From contig USLH01000055.1 in assembly GCA_900555435.1 (NCBI GenBank), forward strand, positions 1 through 13,964: a DNA stretch of 13,964 bases. Direction: 5' to 3'. Below the pieces are notes generated by a model. The model made no database searches. It saw only the letters and a program-made list of their open reading frames with translations, and was not told the origin of the DNA. A program made the position numbers and the translations under genes. Source of the stretch: an uncultured Oscillospiraceae bacterium. Lineage in GTDB: Bacteria; Bacillota; Clostridia; Oscillospirales; Ruminococcaceae. Shown one piece after another: positions 7,083 through 13,615 of this stretch; within the stretch, counting starts at the first letter, position 1, and each line of letters starts with the position of its first letter.

Positions 7083-7091
7083 TGGTATAAT
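7083..7091 (+). promoter_or_regulatory. Extended -10 promoter of CBS-methyltransferase operon
   Basis: TGG followed by a perfect TATAAT (7086-7091) forms an extended -10. No good -35 is seen at 17 nt (TTCACG at 7060-7065 is too far). A start near 7098 shows that the upstream in-frame start codon at 7044 cannot be used, favouring ATG 7176. Confidence 0.6.
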
Positions 7092-7175
7092 GAATCTGTA
7101 CCACGTTCGGTTTTTGCGGCCATGGCGGGGACTTATCAGCATTTTATTTTTAAAAACATACATAAAGGGATACAC

Positions 7176-7631
7176 ATGAACATTTTGCTTTTTCTGACGC
7201 CGAAAAACGACGTCGCTTATCTGTTTGACGATTTCACCATGCGGCAGGCTTTGGAGAAAATGGAGCATCACCGCTACTCGGCCATCCCGGTGATCGCAAG
7301 GGACGGGAGCTACTCCGGGACGATCACAGAGGGGGATCTTTTATGGGCGGCGAAGAACCGCTTTGATCTGGACTTAAAACAGGCGGAGAACCTGCCGATC
7401 TCCGAGATTCCCAGACTGACCCGGTATCAGCCGGTGCGGATCGACGTGACCATGGAGGATCTGGTAGGGAAGGCGTTGAACCAGAACTTTGTCCCCGTGG
7501 TAGACGACCGGGGCGTGTTTATCGGCATCGTCAAGCGGAAGGAGATCATCTCTTACTTTTATCAGAAATATCGGGAACTGGAAAAAACGGCGGAAGGCCC
7601 GGCGAATCCCGCAAGAAAAGAGGACGCATAA
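7176..7631 (+). CDS. Tandem CBS domain protein (Bateman module)
   Basis: A 151-residue cytoplasmic protein with two CBS domains: roughly 8-62 (ALEKMEHHRYSAIPVI, then YSGTITEGDLLW) and 70-132 (VRIDVTMEDLVGKAL, then NFVPVVDDRGVFIGIVKRKEII). Such pairs usually bind adenine nucleotides or similar ligands and sense energy or second-messenger state. No enzyme domain is attached, so it is a stand-alone sensor. The C-terminal ~19 residues are charged and probably disordered. ATG 7176 was chosen because AAAGGGA is 5 nt upstream and the promoter lies inside the longer frame from 7044. The stop is 1 nt before the rRNA methyltransferase start, so the two are probably translationally coupled. The ligand and partner are unknown. 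Confidence 0.9.
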   Translation: MNILLFLTPKNDVAYLFDDFTMRQALEKMEHHRYSAIPVIARDGSYSGTITEGDLLWAAKNRFDLDLKQAENLPISEIPRLTRYQPVRIDVTMEDLVGKALNQNFVPVVDDRGVFIGIVKRKEIISYFYQKYRELEKTAEGPANPARKEDA

Positions 7632-7632
7632 G

Positions 7633-8850
7633 ATGAAACAGCTTCGACCCTATCCCTTTGCCAAGGTGACGTTAAAAGCGCAGCACAGCGTGGAATCCGG
7701 GCATCCGTGGATCTATGACACCGAAATAACGGCTCCGCCGGAGTGCTCCGATGGGGATCTGGTGGACGTGGTGGGCTCGAAAGGGGCTTATTTAGGCACC
7801 GGGTTCTACAACGGGAAATCCAAGATCCGGGTGCGGCTCATCTCCCGCAACGCCAACGACAGGTTCGATGAGGCGTTTTTTGAACGGCGGCTCCGCCATG
7901 CGTGGGAGTACCGGAAATCGGTGATGGGGGAGGACGTTTCCTGCTGCCGGATCGTGTTCGGGGAGGCGGATTCCTTCCCGGGGCTTACGGTGGATCGGTT
8001 CGGGGACATTCTGGTGACCCAGACGCTTTCGCTGGGGATCGAGCAGCGGAAGGGGATGCTGTTCCCGCTGCTTTGTAAGATTTTGAGGGAAGACGGACAG
8101 GAGATCCGGGGCGTTTACGAGCGGAACGACGTGGCCATCCGGGAGCTGGAAGGGCTGGAGCAGGGGAAGGGCTTTTTCCCCATCCCGGGGCTTCCTACGC
8201 CGGAGAGCACCCGGACGGAGATCATCGAAAACGGCATCCGGTACGCCGTGGATTTTGAAAGCGGACAGAAGACCGGATTTTTCTTGGACCAGAAATACAA
8301 CCGGCAGGCGGTGGCGAAGATCAGCCGGGGGAAGAAAGTTTTAGACTGCTTCACCCACACCGGCTCCTTCGGCTTGAATGCCGCCATGGGCGGGGCGGAG
8401 CACGTCCACGCCGTGGACATCTCCGAAGAAGCCGTAGCCATGGCGGAGGAGAATGCCCGGAGAAACGGCCTTTCCGACCGGATGAGCTTTCAGGCGGTGA
8501 ACGTCTTCGACCTGCTTCCGACCATCAAGCCACGGACGTACGATTTTATCATTCTGGATCCGCCGGCCTTCACTAAATCCCGGAAAACGGTGGACAGCGC
8601 CGCCCGGGGGTACAAGGAGATCAACTACCGGGCGATGAAACTGCTGCCGCCCGGCGGGTATCTGGCGACCTGCTCCTGCTCTCACTTCATGACGGAGGAG
8701 CGGTTCGTGAAAATGCTCCACGAGGCGGCTCACGACGCCGGGGTGCGGCTGCGGCAGATCGAGGCCAGACAGCAGGCACCGGATCACCCCATCCTCTGGA
8801 ATGTGCCGGAGACCAATTATCTGAAATTCTATCTGTTCCAGGTGGTGTAA
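7633..8850 (+). CDS. rlmI: Class I SAM-dependent 23S rRNA methyltransferase, RlmI-like (PUA + methyltransferase)
   Basis: A 405-residue RNA methyltransferase of the COG1092/RlmI family; E. coli RlmI makes m5C1962 in 23S rRNA and is of similar length (~396). An N-terminal PUA domain (about 2-72, HPWIYDTEI, GFYNGKSKIRVR) should bind RNA. The catalytic Rossmann domain shows the SAM motif VLDCFTHTGSFG at 236-247, the acidic VDIS at 261-264, motif IV DPPAF at 309-313, and motif VI TCSCS at 346-350, whose cysteines are the candidate nucleophile for m5C formation. GQKTGFFLDQ at 211-220 is a further family signature. The ATG follows the CBS stop by 1 nt, with AGAGG upstream. The exact target nucleotide in this organism is inferred from family, so the symbol is provisional. 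Confidence 0.92.
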   Translation: MKQLRPYPFAKVTLKAQHSVESGHPWIYDTEITAPPECSDGDLVDVVGSKGAYLGTGFYNGKSKIRVRLISRNANDRFDEAFFERRLRHAWEYRKSVMGEDVSCCRIVFGEADSFPGLTVDRFGDILVTQTLSLGIEQRKGMLFPLLCKILREDGQEIRGVYERNDVAIRELEGLEQGKGFFPIPGLPTPESTRTEIIENGIRYAVDFESGQKTGFFLDQKYNRQAVAKISRGKKVLDCFTHTGSFGLNAAMGGAEHVHAVDISEEAVAMAEENARRNGLSDRMSFQAVNVFDLLPTIKPRTYDFIILDPPAFTKSRKTVDSAARGYKEINYRAMKLLPPGGYLATCSCSHFMTEERFVKMLHEAAHDAGVRLRQIEARQQAPDHPILWNVPETNYLKFYLFQVV

Positions 8851-8852
8851 AG

Positions 8853-9191
8853 ATGAAGAAGACGGTGGTTTGGCTGGCTGTTGCGACAGTGGTGGCGGCG
8901 CTGCCTTTCGGGGTGGTGTGGCTCGTTCAAGGCGACAGCGGGATGGCGGCGGTGATGCTGCTTTTCTATCTGGCGGATCCGGTCTTTTCCCTGATCCTCG
9001 GCACGGCGGCCGGACGGGAGATAAAAAAGCTCTGGTTCTTGCCCCTGTGTTTCCCGTTTTTGTTTCTGCTGGGAGTCGGGGCGGCGTTTACCTTCAAGGA
9101 GTGGATCTTTTACGCTTACGGAGCGGGGTATCTGATTTTGGGGTATCTTGCCACAGGGGTGACGTGGTTGACCGGGCGGAAGAAAGGATAA
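8853..9191 (+). CDS. Small four-helix integral membrane protein of unknown function
   Basis: A 112-residue protein that I do not recognise. It is almost entirely hydrophobic, with likely membrane segments near 5-26, 31-52, 59-79 and 84-107, short polar loops and a basic C-terminus (GRKKG). The ATG lies 2 nt after the methyltransferase stop, and GGTGG upstream is a weak ribosome binding site, so translation probably depends on coupling. It is the last gene before a strong terminator. A +1-frame reading (8870-9211) gives a Gly/Arg-rich, non-membrane shadow, which supports this frame. No catalytic motif is visible. Confidence 0.78.
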   Translation: MKKTVVWLAVATVVAALPFGVVWLVQGDSGMAAVMLLFYLADPVFSLILGTAAGREIKKLWFLPLCFPFLFLLGVGAAFTFKEWIFYAYGAGYLILGYLATGVTWLTGRKKG

Positions 9192-9260
9192 AAATATTAC
9201 TTCCTGTATAAATATGCAAGTTTTAACGATTTGAGTTGACTTTAAGGCGTTTTATAAAAC

Positions 9261-9301
9261 AAAAAAGATTCGTCCGATGGTTTTACGGGCGAATCTTTTT
9301 T
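9261..9301. terminator. Bidirectional terminator between membrane-protein genes
   Basis: AAAAAAGATTCGTCCG (9261-9276) pairs with CGGGCGAATCTTTTTT (9286-9301) around a 9-nt loop, with one T-G wobble. The A- and T-tracts are built into the stem, so it works for both the plus operon ending at 9191 and the minus gene ending at 9315. Confidence 0.9.
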
Positions 9302-9314
9302 GCTTTGGAGCCTT

Positions 9315-9635
9315 TCAGCGGCTTTCTTCCTTCTTTTTCCGACGGAGCTTCAAAAGGGCGAACGCTGCGAACAGCAGAACGGAGCAGGCGGCGGAAGCTG
9401 CGGCGGCGGTGCGCTCGAAACGGCGGGGTTCGTATTCCGTGGAGCAGTAAACGGCGGTGGGGCCGTTTTCGCCCTTCCGGAACCAGACAAAGCCCGGCTT
9501 CTGACCGGCGAAGTCTTCCGTTTCCCGGCGGATGTGGAGCTTTCGGCAAAGAAATTCGGGGAATATAAGGCAGAAGAGGCTTCCGGCAGCTGTACCGGCC
9601 CCGGCTTTTTTGAGGGATTTTTCCATCTGCTTCAC
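9315..9635 (-). CDS. Small hypothetical membrane protein with own promoter
   Basis: A ~106-residue protein of unknown family. The N-terminal part has a moderately hydrophobic stretch (AGTAAGSLFCLIFPEFLC), the middle is polar (about 60 residues), and the C-terminus is a clear membrane helix (AAAASAACSVLLFAAFALL) followed by LRRKKKEESR, which would sit in the cytoplasm. The reading frame opens further upstream, to 9707, but the promoter at 9679-9707 lies inside that extension, so the start must be downstream. I prefer GTG 9633-9635, 10 nt after AGGTG; ATG 9624-9626 is the alternative and removes three residues. A strong promoter upstream and a terminator 14 nt after the stop argue that it is a real monocistronic gene despite lacking recognisable motifs. 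Confidence 0.65.
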   Translation of the reverse strand: MKQMEKSLKKAGAGTAAGSLFCLIFPEFLCRKLHIRRETEDFAGQKPGFVWFRKGENGPTAVYCSTEYEPRRFERTAAAASAACSVLLFAAFALLKLRRKKKEESR

Positions 9636-9678
9636 GTTAGGGTCACACCTTTCGGGGAAATGGGGAGCGGGTGTTTTC

Positions 9679-9707
9679 AGTGTAGCATCTGCCGCAGACT
9701 CTGTCAA
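9679..9707 (-). promoter_or_regulatory. Strong promoter of small membrane protein gene
   Basis: On the minus strand, a perfect TTGACA (9702-9707) and TACACT (9679-9684) are 17 nt apart, with TGC before the -10 box. The start near 9672 gives a ~37-nt leader to the GTG at 9635. Confidence 0.75.
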
Positions 9708-9838
9708 CGGGAAGCAGGCTTTTTCCTTGCTTTTTGGTAGGAAAAACGGGGATTGTCAGGTTTTTCACAAATTTCGCTTTTTGAGTTTGCGGATTCTGCA
9801 AAACCTTACAAAGTAAGAGGAAAAGGGCGGAAAGAGTC

Positions 9839-9854
9839 TGTTAAAATGTTGACA
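9839..9854 (+). promoter_or_regulatory. Candidate Rex (NADH-sensing repressor) operator
   Basis: TGTTAA-AATG-TTGACA is an inverted repeat matching the clostridial Rex core TGTTAA-N4-TTAACA at all but one of 12 defined positions. The right half is the -35 box itself (9849-9854), so binding would block RNA polymerase. Rex commonly controls ldh and related fermentation genes in Firmicutes, which fits the gene downstream. This is a single site identified by eye. Confidence 0.55.
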
Positions 9855-9877
9855 TTTGACAGAATCGGTACTATAAT
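9849..9877 (+). promoter_or_regulatory. Full-consensus sigma-A promoter of dehydrogenase-fumarase-Hdr operon
   Basis: A perfect TTGACA (9849-9854) and a perfect TATAAT (9872-9877) are separated by exactly 17 nt. The start near 9884 would drive the five-gene plus-strand cluster. Such a strong promoter usually requires a repressor, which fits the overlapping Rex-like site. Confidence 0.9.
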
Positions 9878-10038
9878 ATCGATAACGGAATATGGATATT
9901 GTCAGGATTGCGGCGGATCTTCAAACCCATCTTTGCCCAATCCTTTTTTTACGAAAGAAGGAATTCCCGACGATGTCCTGATCCGGGTCAGAAACGTCTA
10001 TCGTTACCCCTACTATCCTGAAGATTGGAGAAGGTATT

Positions 10039-10986
10039 ATGACAAACAAAATCACCATCATCGGCGCCGGAAGCGTTGGCTCTACCATCGCTTACACCCT
10101 TGCCGTCAACGGCATCGCCTCTGAGGTCGTCCTCATCGACGTCAACACCCAGAAGGCGCTGGGCGAAGCCATGGACATCCGGCAGGCTACCCCCTTTGCC
10201 GCCCAGACCCAGGTCTACGCCGGCAGCTACAGCGACGCCAAGGATTCCAATATCGTGATCGTCACCTCCGGCATCGCCCGGAAGCCCGGTCAGAGCCGCA
10301 TCGACCTGACCCAGACCAACGTGAACATCATCAAGAGCATCGCTCCTGAGATCGTCCGCTATGCTCCCGACGCCATCTACATCCTGGTCAGCAACCCTGT
10401 TGACATCCTGACCTATGTGTTCGGAAAAGTCTCCGGCCTGCCCACAAACCGGGTCATCGGCTCCGGCACCATTCTGGACACTGCCCGGCTCCGCACCCGT
10501 CTGGCCGAGTACTTCTCCATCAGCCAGAAAAACATCCACGCCTACGTTTTGGGCGAGCACGGCGACAGCTCCTTCATCCCCTGGTCCATGGCTTCCATCT
10601 CCAGCATCTCTCTGGAAGATTACCGGAAGAGCCTGGTAGGCGACGACGATGTCCTGCCTGAGCTGGATGTCGAGGAAGTCGAGAAATACGTCCGCACCTC
10701 CGGCGGTAAGATCATCGGCCGCAAGGGCGCTACTTATTACGGCATCGCCGCTTCCGTATGTCATATCTGCCGGTGCCTCTTCAGCAGCACCGACACCATC
10801 CTGACCGTGTCCTCCACCATGACCGGCGAGTACGGCTTAAACGGCGTGGCGCTGAGCGTTATGTCCGTAGTCGGCTCCGAGGGCATCAAGGGCAACATTT
10901 GCGCCAAGCTCACCGACGAGGAAATGGTGAAGCTGAACCACAGCGCCGACGTGTTGAAGGACGTCATCCGTCAGATCAGCATCTAA
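10039..10986 (+). CDS. NAD-dependent L-lactate/malate dehydrogenase (LDH family, Arg at specificity position)
   Basis: A 315-residue cytoplasmic 2-hydroxyacid dehydrogenase that interconverts a 2-keto acid and an L-2-hydroxy acid with NAD(H). The Rossmann motif GAGSVGS is at 9-15, and Asp34 favours NAD over NADP. Catalytic residues are present: Arg87 (equivalent to Arg109), Asp147 (Asp168), Arg150 (Arg171) and His174 in GEHGDS (His195). The overall sequence is LDH-like (NPVDILTY, GEHGDS, ATYYGIA). However, Arg81 in ARKPGQSR occupies position 102, where LDH usually has Gln and malate dehydrogenase has Arg. The enzyme could therefore be lactate-, malate- or dual-specific, so I give no symbol (ldh would be the default). 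The ATG is preceded by GGAGAAGG. First gene of the operon; fumarase follows after 14 nt. Confidence 0.93.
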   Translation: MTNKITIIGAGSVGSTIAYTLAVNGIASEVVLIDVNTQKALGEAMDIRQATPFAAQTQVYAGSYSDAKDSNIVIVTSGIARKPGQSRIDLTQTNVNIIKSIAPEIVRYAPDAIYILVSNPVDILTYVFGKVSGLPTNRVIGSGTILDTARLRTRLAEYFSISQKNIHAYVLGEHGDSSFIPWSMASISSISLEDYRKSLVGDDDVLPELDVEEVEKYVRTSGGKIIGRKGATYYGIAASVCHICRCLFSSTDTILTVSSTMTGEYGLNGVALSVMSVVGSEGIKGNICAKLTDEEMVKLNHSADVLKDVIRQISI

Positions 10987-11000
10987 TTGGAGGTTAGAAA

Positions 11001-12377
11001 ATGGAATACCGCATCGAGCATGACTCCATGGGCGAGGTAAAGGTCCCCGCCGACCGGTACTGGGCTGCCCAGACCGAGCGGAGCCACGAAAACTTCAAGA
11101 TCGGCGTGGGCATCGAGACCATGCCCCGGGAGATCACCCATGCCTTTGGCATCCTGAAAAAAGCTGCCGCCATGGCAAACCATGAATTAAAGCCTGAGAA
11201 AATGACCGACGAGAAGCTGGCCGCCATCAGTGAAGCCTGCGACGAGGTCATTTCCGGTGCTCTGAACGAGCACTTCCCTCTGGTGGTCTGGCAGACCGGT
11301 TCCGGCACCCAGTCCAACATGAACGCCAACGAAGTCATTGCCAACCGGGGCAATGAGATCGCCGGCAAGAAGCTCCTGCACCCCAACGATGACATCAACA
11401 TGAGCCAGTCCTCCAACGACACCTTCCCCACGGCGATGCACATCTCCGCCGTGCTGGCCATTGAGGACAAGCTGTTCCCCGCCATTGACCTGCTGGTAGG
11501 CACTCTGAAGCGGCTGGAAGCGGAAAACGAGGGCATCGTCAAGAGCGGCCGCACCCATCTGCAGGACGCCACCCCCATCCGGTTCAGCCAGGAGATCAGC
11601 GGCTGGCGTTCTTCTCTGGAAAAAGACAAGAAGATGCTGGAGCTGGCACTCCCCGAACTGAAAGAGCTGGCGCTGGGCGGCACCGCCGTCGGCACCGGGC
11701 TCAATGCCCCCAAGGGCTTTGACGGGAAGGTCGCCGAGGCTGTTTCCAAGCTCACCGGCAGAAACTTCGTCACCGCCCCCAACAAATTCCACGCCCTCAC
11801 CAGCAAGGACGAGATCGTCTTCGCTCACGGCGCTCTGAAGGCGCTGGCAGCGGATCTGATGAAGATGGCAAACGACGTCCGCTGGCTGGCAAGCGGCCCC
11901 CGGGACGGTCTGGGCGAAATCTTTATCCCCGAAAACGAGCCCGGCTCCTCCATCATGCCCGGCAAGGTGAACCCCACCCAGTGCGAGGCAGTCACCATGG
12001 TAGCCGTTCAGGTCATGGGCAACGACGTGGCTGTGGGCATGGCTGCTTCTCAGGGCAACTTTGAACTGAACGTCTTCATGCCGGTCTGCGCCTACAATTT
12101 CTTACAGTCTGCCCGGCTGCTGGCGGAGGTCATGGTTTCCTTCAACAACAACTGCGCAGTAGGCATCAAGGCAAACAAGGAGAAGATGCATCACAATCTT
12201 TACAACTCCCTGATGCTGGTCACGGCTCTCAACCCCTACATCGGCTACGAAAATGCGGCAAAGACCGCAAAGAAGGCATATAAGGACAACATCTCCCTGA
12301 AAGAAGCCTGCGTGGAGCTGGGCTTTCTCACTGCGGAGAAGTTCGACGAGGTCTTCCACCCGGAGCAGATGGCATAA
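11001..12377 (+). CDS. fumC: Class II fumarate hydratase (fumarase C)
   Basis: A 458-residue cytoplasmic, iron-independent fumarase that interconverts fumarate and L-malate; it should form a homotetramer. Family signature GSSIMPGKVNP at 315-325 includes the catalytic serine loop (Ser316, equivalent to E. coli Ser318). GRTHLQDATP at 183-192 includes catalytic His186. Substrate-binding segments WQTGSGTQSNMN (97-108) and SSND (137-140) are intact. Length matches the usual 460-467 residues. TTGGAGG is placed 8-9 nt before the ATG, and the gap from the dehydrogenase stop is 14 nt. Its position between a possible malate dehydrogenase and Hdr genes suggests a dicarboxylate branch. C-ending codons dominate, as in the preceding gene, suggesting high expression. 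Aspartase is a relative, but GKVNPTQCE and overall similarity favour fumarase. Confidence 0.95.
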   Translation: MEYRIEHDSMGEVKVPADRYWAAQTERSHENFKIGVGIETMPREITHAFGILKKAAAMANHELKPEKMTDEKLAAISEACDEVISGALNEHFPLVVWQTGSGTQSNMNANEVIANRGNEIAGKKLLHPNDDINMSQSSNDTFPTAMHISAVLAIEDKLFPAIDLLVGTLKRLEAENEGIVKSGRTHLQDATPIRFSQEISGWRSSLEKDKKMLELALPELKELALGGTAVGTGLNAPKGFDGKVAEAVSKLTGRNFVTAPNKFHALTSKDEIVFAHGALKALAADLMKMANDVRWLASGPRDGLGEIFIPENEPGSSIMPGKVNPTQCEAVTMVAVQVMGNDVAVGMAASQGNFELNVFMPVCAYNFLQSARLLAEVMVSFNNNCAVGIKANKEKMHHNLYNSLMLVTALNPYIGYENAAKTAKKAYKDNISLKEACVELGFLTAEKFDEVFHPEQMA

Positions 12378-12402
12378 TTGCCGCAATTGGAGGAATCGAA
12401 AC

Positions 12403-13185
12403 ATGAAATTCAGCTATTATCCGGGCTGTACCCTGAAAACCAAGGCAAAGGACCTGGACGCCTACGGGCGCCGGTCCGCCGAGGCGCTGGGGATCACGCT
12501 GGAGGAGCTGCCGGAGTGGCAGTGCTGCGGTGCGGTCTACCCCATGGCCAAGGACGAGATCGCCACGAAGCTGTCCTCCGTCCGGGCTTTAGTCAGCGCC
12601 CGGGATCTGGGAAACGACCTGGTGACCCTATGTTCCGCCTGTCACCACGTGATCAAACGGGTCAACGGCGACATGAAAAACGACGACAACGTCCGGCTGA
12701 AGGTGAATAACTACCTGCAGCTGGAGACCCCTTACGAGGGCGAGACGAAGGTGATCCACTATCTGGAGATGCTCCGGGACGTGGTAGGCTTCGACGAACT
12801 GAAAAAGAAGGTTGTCAACCCCTTAAAGGGTCGGAAGATCGGCGCTTACTACGGATGTATGCTCCTGCGCCCCAGCAAGGAGATGCAGTTTGACAACCCC
12901 GAAAACCCCACCATCATTGAGGACTTTATCAAGGCCATCGGCGGCACCCCGGTGATCTACCCCTTCCGCAACGAGTGCTGCGGCGGGTATGTGACCCTGA
13001 GCAAGAAGGAGCTGGCCCAGAAAAAGGCTGACACCATCCTTGCTTCCGCTATGGAGATGGGCGCTGAGGAAATCATCACCGCCTGTCCTCTTTGCATGTA
13101 CAATCTGGACGCCAACAGCACGGAGCACAAGCTCCCGATCCACTACTTTACCGAGCTTCTGGCCGAGGCTCTGGGCGTGAAATAA
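12403..13185 (+). CDS. hdrB: HdrB-like subunit (CCG-domain heterodisulfide reductase B family)
   Basis: A 260-residue cytoplasmic protein with two complete CCG (Cys-rich) domains. The first has Cys9, Cys41-Cys42, Cys77 and Cys80 (CX31CCX34CXXC). The second has Cys152, Cys192-Cys193, Cys228 and Cys231 (CX39CCX34CXXC). In archaeal HdrB these ligate the two noncubane [4Fe-4S] clusters that reduce a disulfide, and all ten cysteines are present here. Length and spacing match HdrB rather than the single-chain GlpC/LutA types. The natural substrate in a Firmicute without CoM/CoB is unknown; another disulfide or a role in fumarate reduction are possibilities. GGAGG precedes the ATG by 10 nt; the HdrC-like gene follows after 16 nt. 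The symbol indicates family, not demonstrated activity. Confidence 0.92.
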   Translation: MKFSYYPGCTLKTKAKDLDAYGRRSAEALGITLEELPEWQCCGAVYPMAKDEIATKLSSVRALVSARDLGNDLVTLCSACHHVIKRVNGDMKNDDNVRLKVNNYLQLETPYEGETKVIHYLEMLRDVVGFDELKKKVVNPLKGRKIGAYYGCMLLRPSKEMQFDNPENPTIIEDFIKAIGGTPVIYPFRNECCGGYVTLSKKELAQKKADTILASAMEMGAEEIITACPLCMYNLDANSTEHKLPIHYFTELLAEALGVK

Positions 13186-13201
13186 GGAGGAGGGTTTCCT
13201 G

Positions 13202-13591
13202 ATGCCTACGAATAAGGAATGGGCGGAGACCATCCGCCGGATCAGCGGGATCGACACCCGTAAATGCATGAAATGCGGCAAGTGCTCCGGTACCTGCCCT
13301 GCCTTCGACGAGATGGACATTCATCCCCATAAGTTCGTCTCCATGGTAGGAAAGGGCGAGATCGATGAGCTGATGAAATCGAAGACCCTGTGGACCTGCC
13401 TGTCCTGCTTTGCCTGCGTGGAGCGCTGCCCCCGCAGCGTGGAGCCCGCCCGGCTCATCGAAGCAGTCCGTGTAGCGGTGATCCGCCAGCAGGGCGAGAA
13501 TCACCTGAAAGCCGACCAGATCCCCGAATTGCTGGACGAAAAGCTGCCTCAGCAGGCTATCACCAGCGCCTTCCGGAAGTACAGTAAATAA
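13202..13591 (+). CDS. hdrC: HdrC-like subunit, 2x[4Fe-4S] ferredoxin-type protein
   Basis: A 129-residue iron-sulfur protein with two CxxCxxCxxxCP motifs: Cys22/25/28/32 and Cys66/69/72/76, each ending in CP. These should bind two cubane [4Fe-4S] clusters. The spacing of the motifs by a ~33-residue helical segment, the WTCLSCFACVERCP stretch and the C-terminal PEL...KLPQQAI segment are typical of HdrC. In Hdr complexes HdrC wires HdrA (flavin) to HdrB (active site). The gene order B-C-A and tight spacing (16 nt before, 24 nt after) support one complex. GGAGGAGGG upstream is a very strong ribosome binding site at 7-nt spacing. Confidence 0.92.
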   Translation: MPTNKEWAETIRRISGIDTRKCMKCGKCSGTCPAFDEMDIHPHKFVSMVGKGEIDELMKSKTLWTCLSCFACVERCPRSVEPARLIEAVRVAVIRQQGENHLKADQIPELLDEKLPQQAITSAFRKYSK

Positions 13592-13615
13592 ACCAAAGGA
13601 TGGAAGTGAGTTCAA

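Larger units (their letters stand above)
6865..7175. other. Divergent intergenic region between tRNA-Ala and CBS operon
   Basis: A 311-nt gap holding the tRNA promoter, an AT-rich stretch (about 6935-7060) with no recognised motif, the CBS operon promoter and its ~78-nt leader. No gene is visible. Confidence 0.55.
9708..10038 (+). other. Upstream region and ~155-nt leader of dehydrogenase operon
   Basis: This 331-nt stretch holds the dehydrogenase promoter and Rex-like operator, then an untranslated leader (about 9884-10038) ending in GGAGAAGG just before the ATG. An in-leader frame ATG 9892 to TGA 9981 (29 codons) has no convincing ribosome binding site. No riboswitch or T-box is recognised. 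Confidence 0.5.

Noticed and set aside
7044..7175. N-terminal extension of the CBS protein to 7044
   Set aside because: The TATAAT promoter element at 7086-7091 falls inside it, and a ribosome binding site precedes ATG 7176.
9236..9264. TTGACT (9236-9241) as a promoter upstream of the terminator
   Set aside because: No -10 box at 16-18 nt spacing; it would only fire into the bidirectional terminator.
9300..9740. 146-codon plus-strand frame opposite the small membrane protein gene
   Set aside because: It starts inside the terminator hairpin, has no ribosome binding site, and runs through the opposite-strand promoter; the minus-strand gene has promoter, start and terminator.
9753..10124. 123-codon plus-strand frame overlapping the dehydrogenase start
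   Set aside because: It contains the consensus promoter, lacks a start codon after the transcription start, and its last part is the dehydrogenase gene read in another frame (His/Arg-rich).
9988..10764. 258-codon minus-strand frame opposite the dehydrogenase
   Set aside because: Asp/Gly/Val-rich antisense mirror typical of GC-rich genes; the plus frame is an intact dehydrogenase with all catalytic residues.
12376..12388. AATTG-CCG-CAATT palindrome between fumarase and HdrB genes as a terminator or operator
   Set aside because: Only a 5-bp AT-rich stem with no T-tract; too weak to claim a function, though it partly overlaps the HdrB ribosome binding site.
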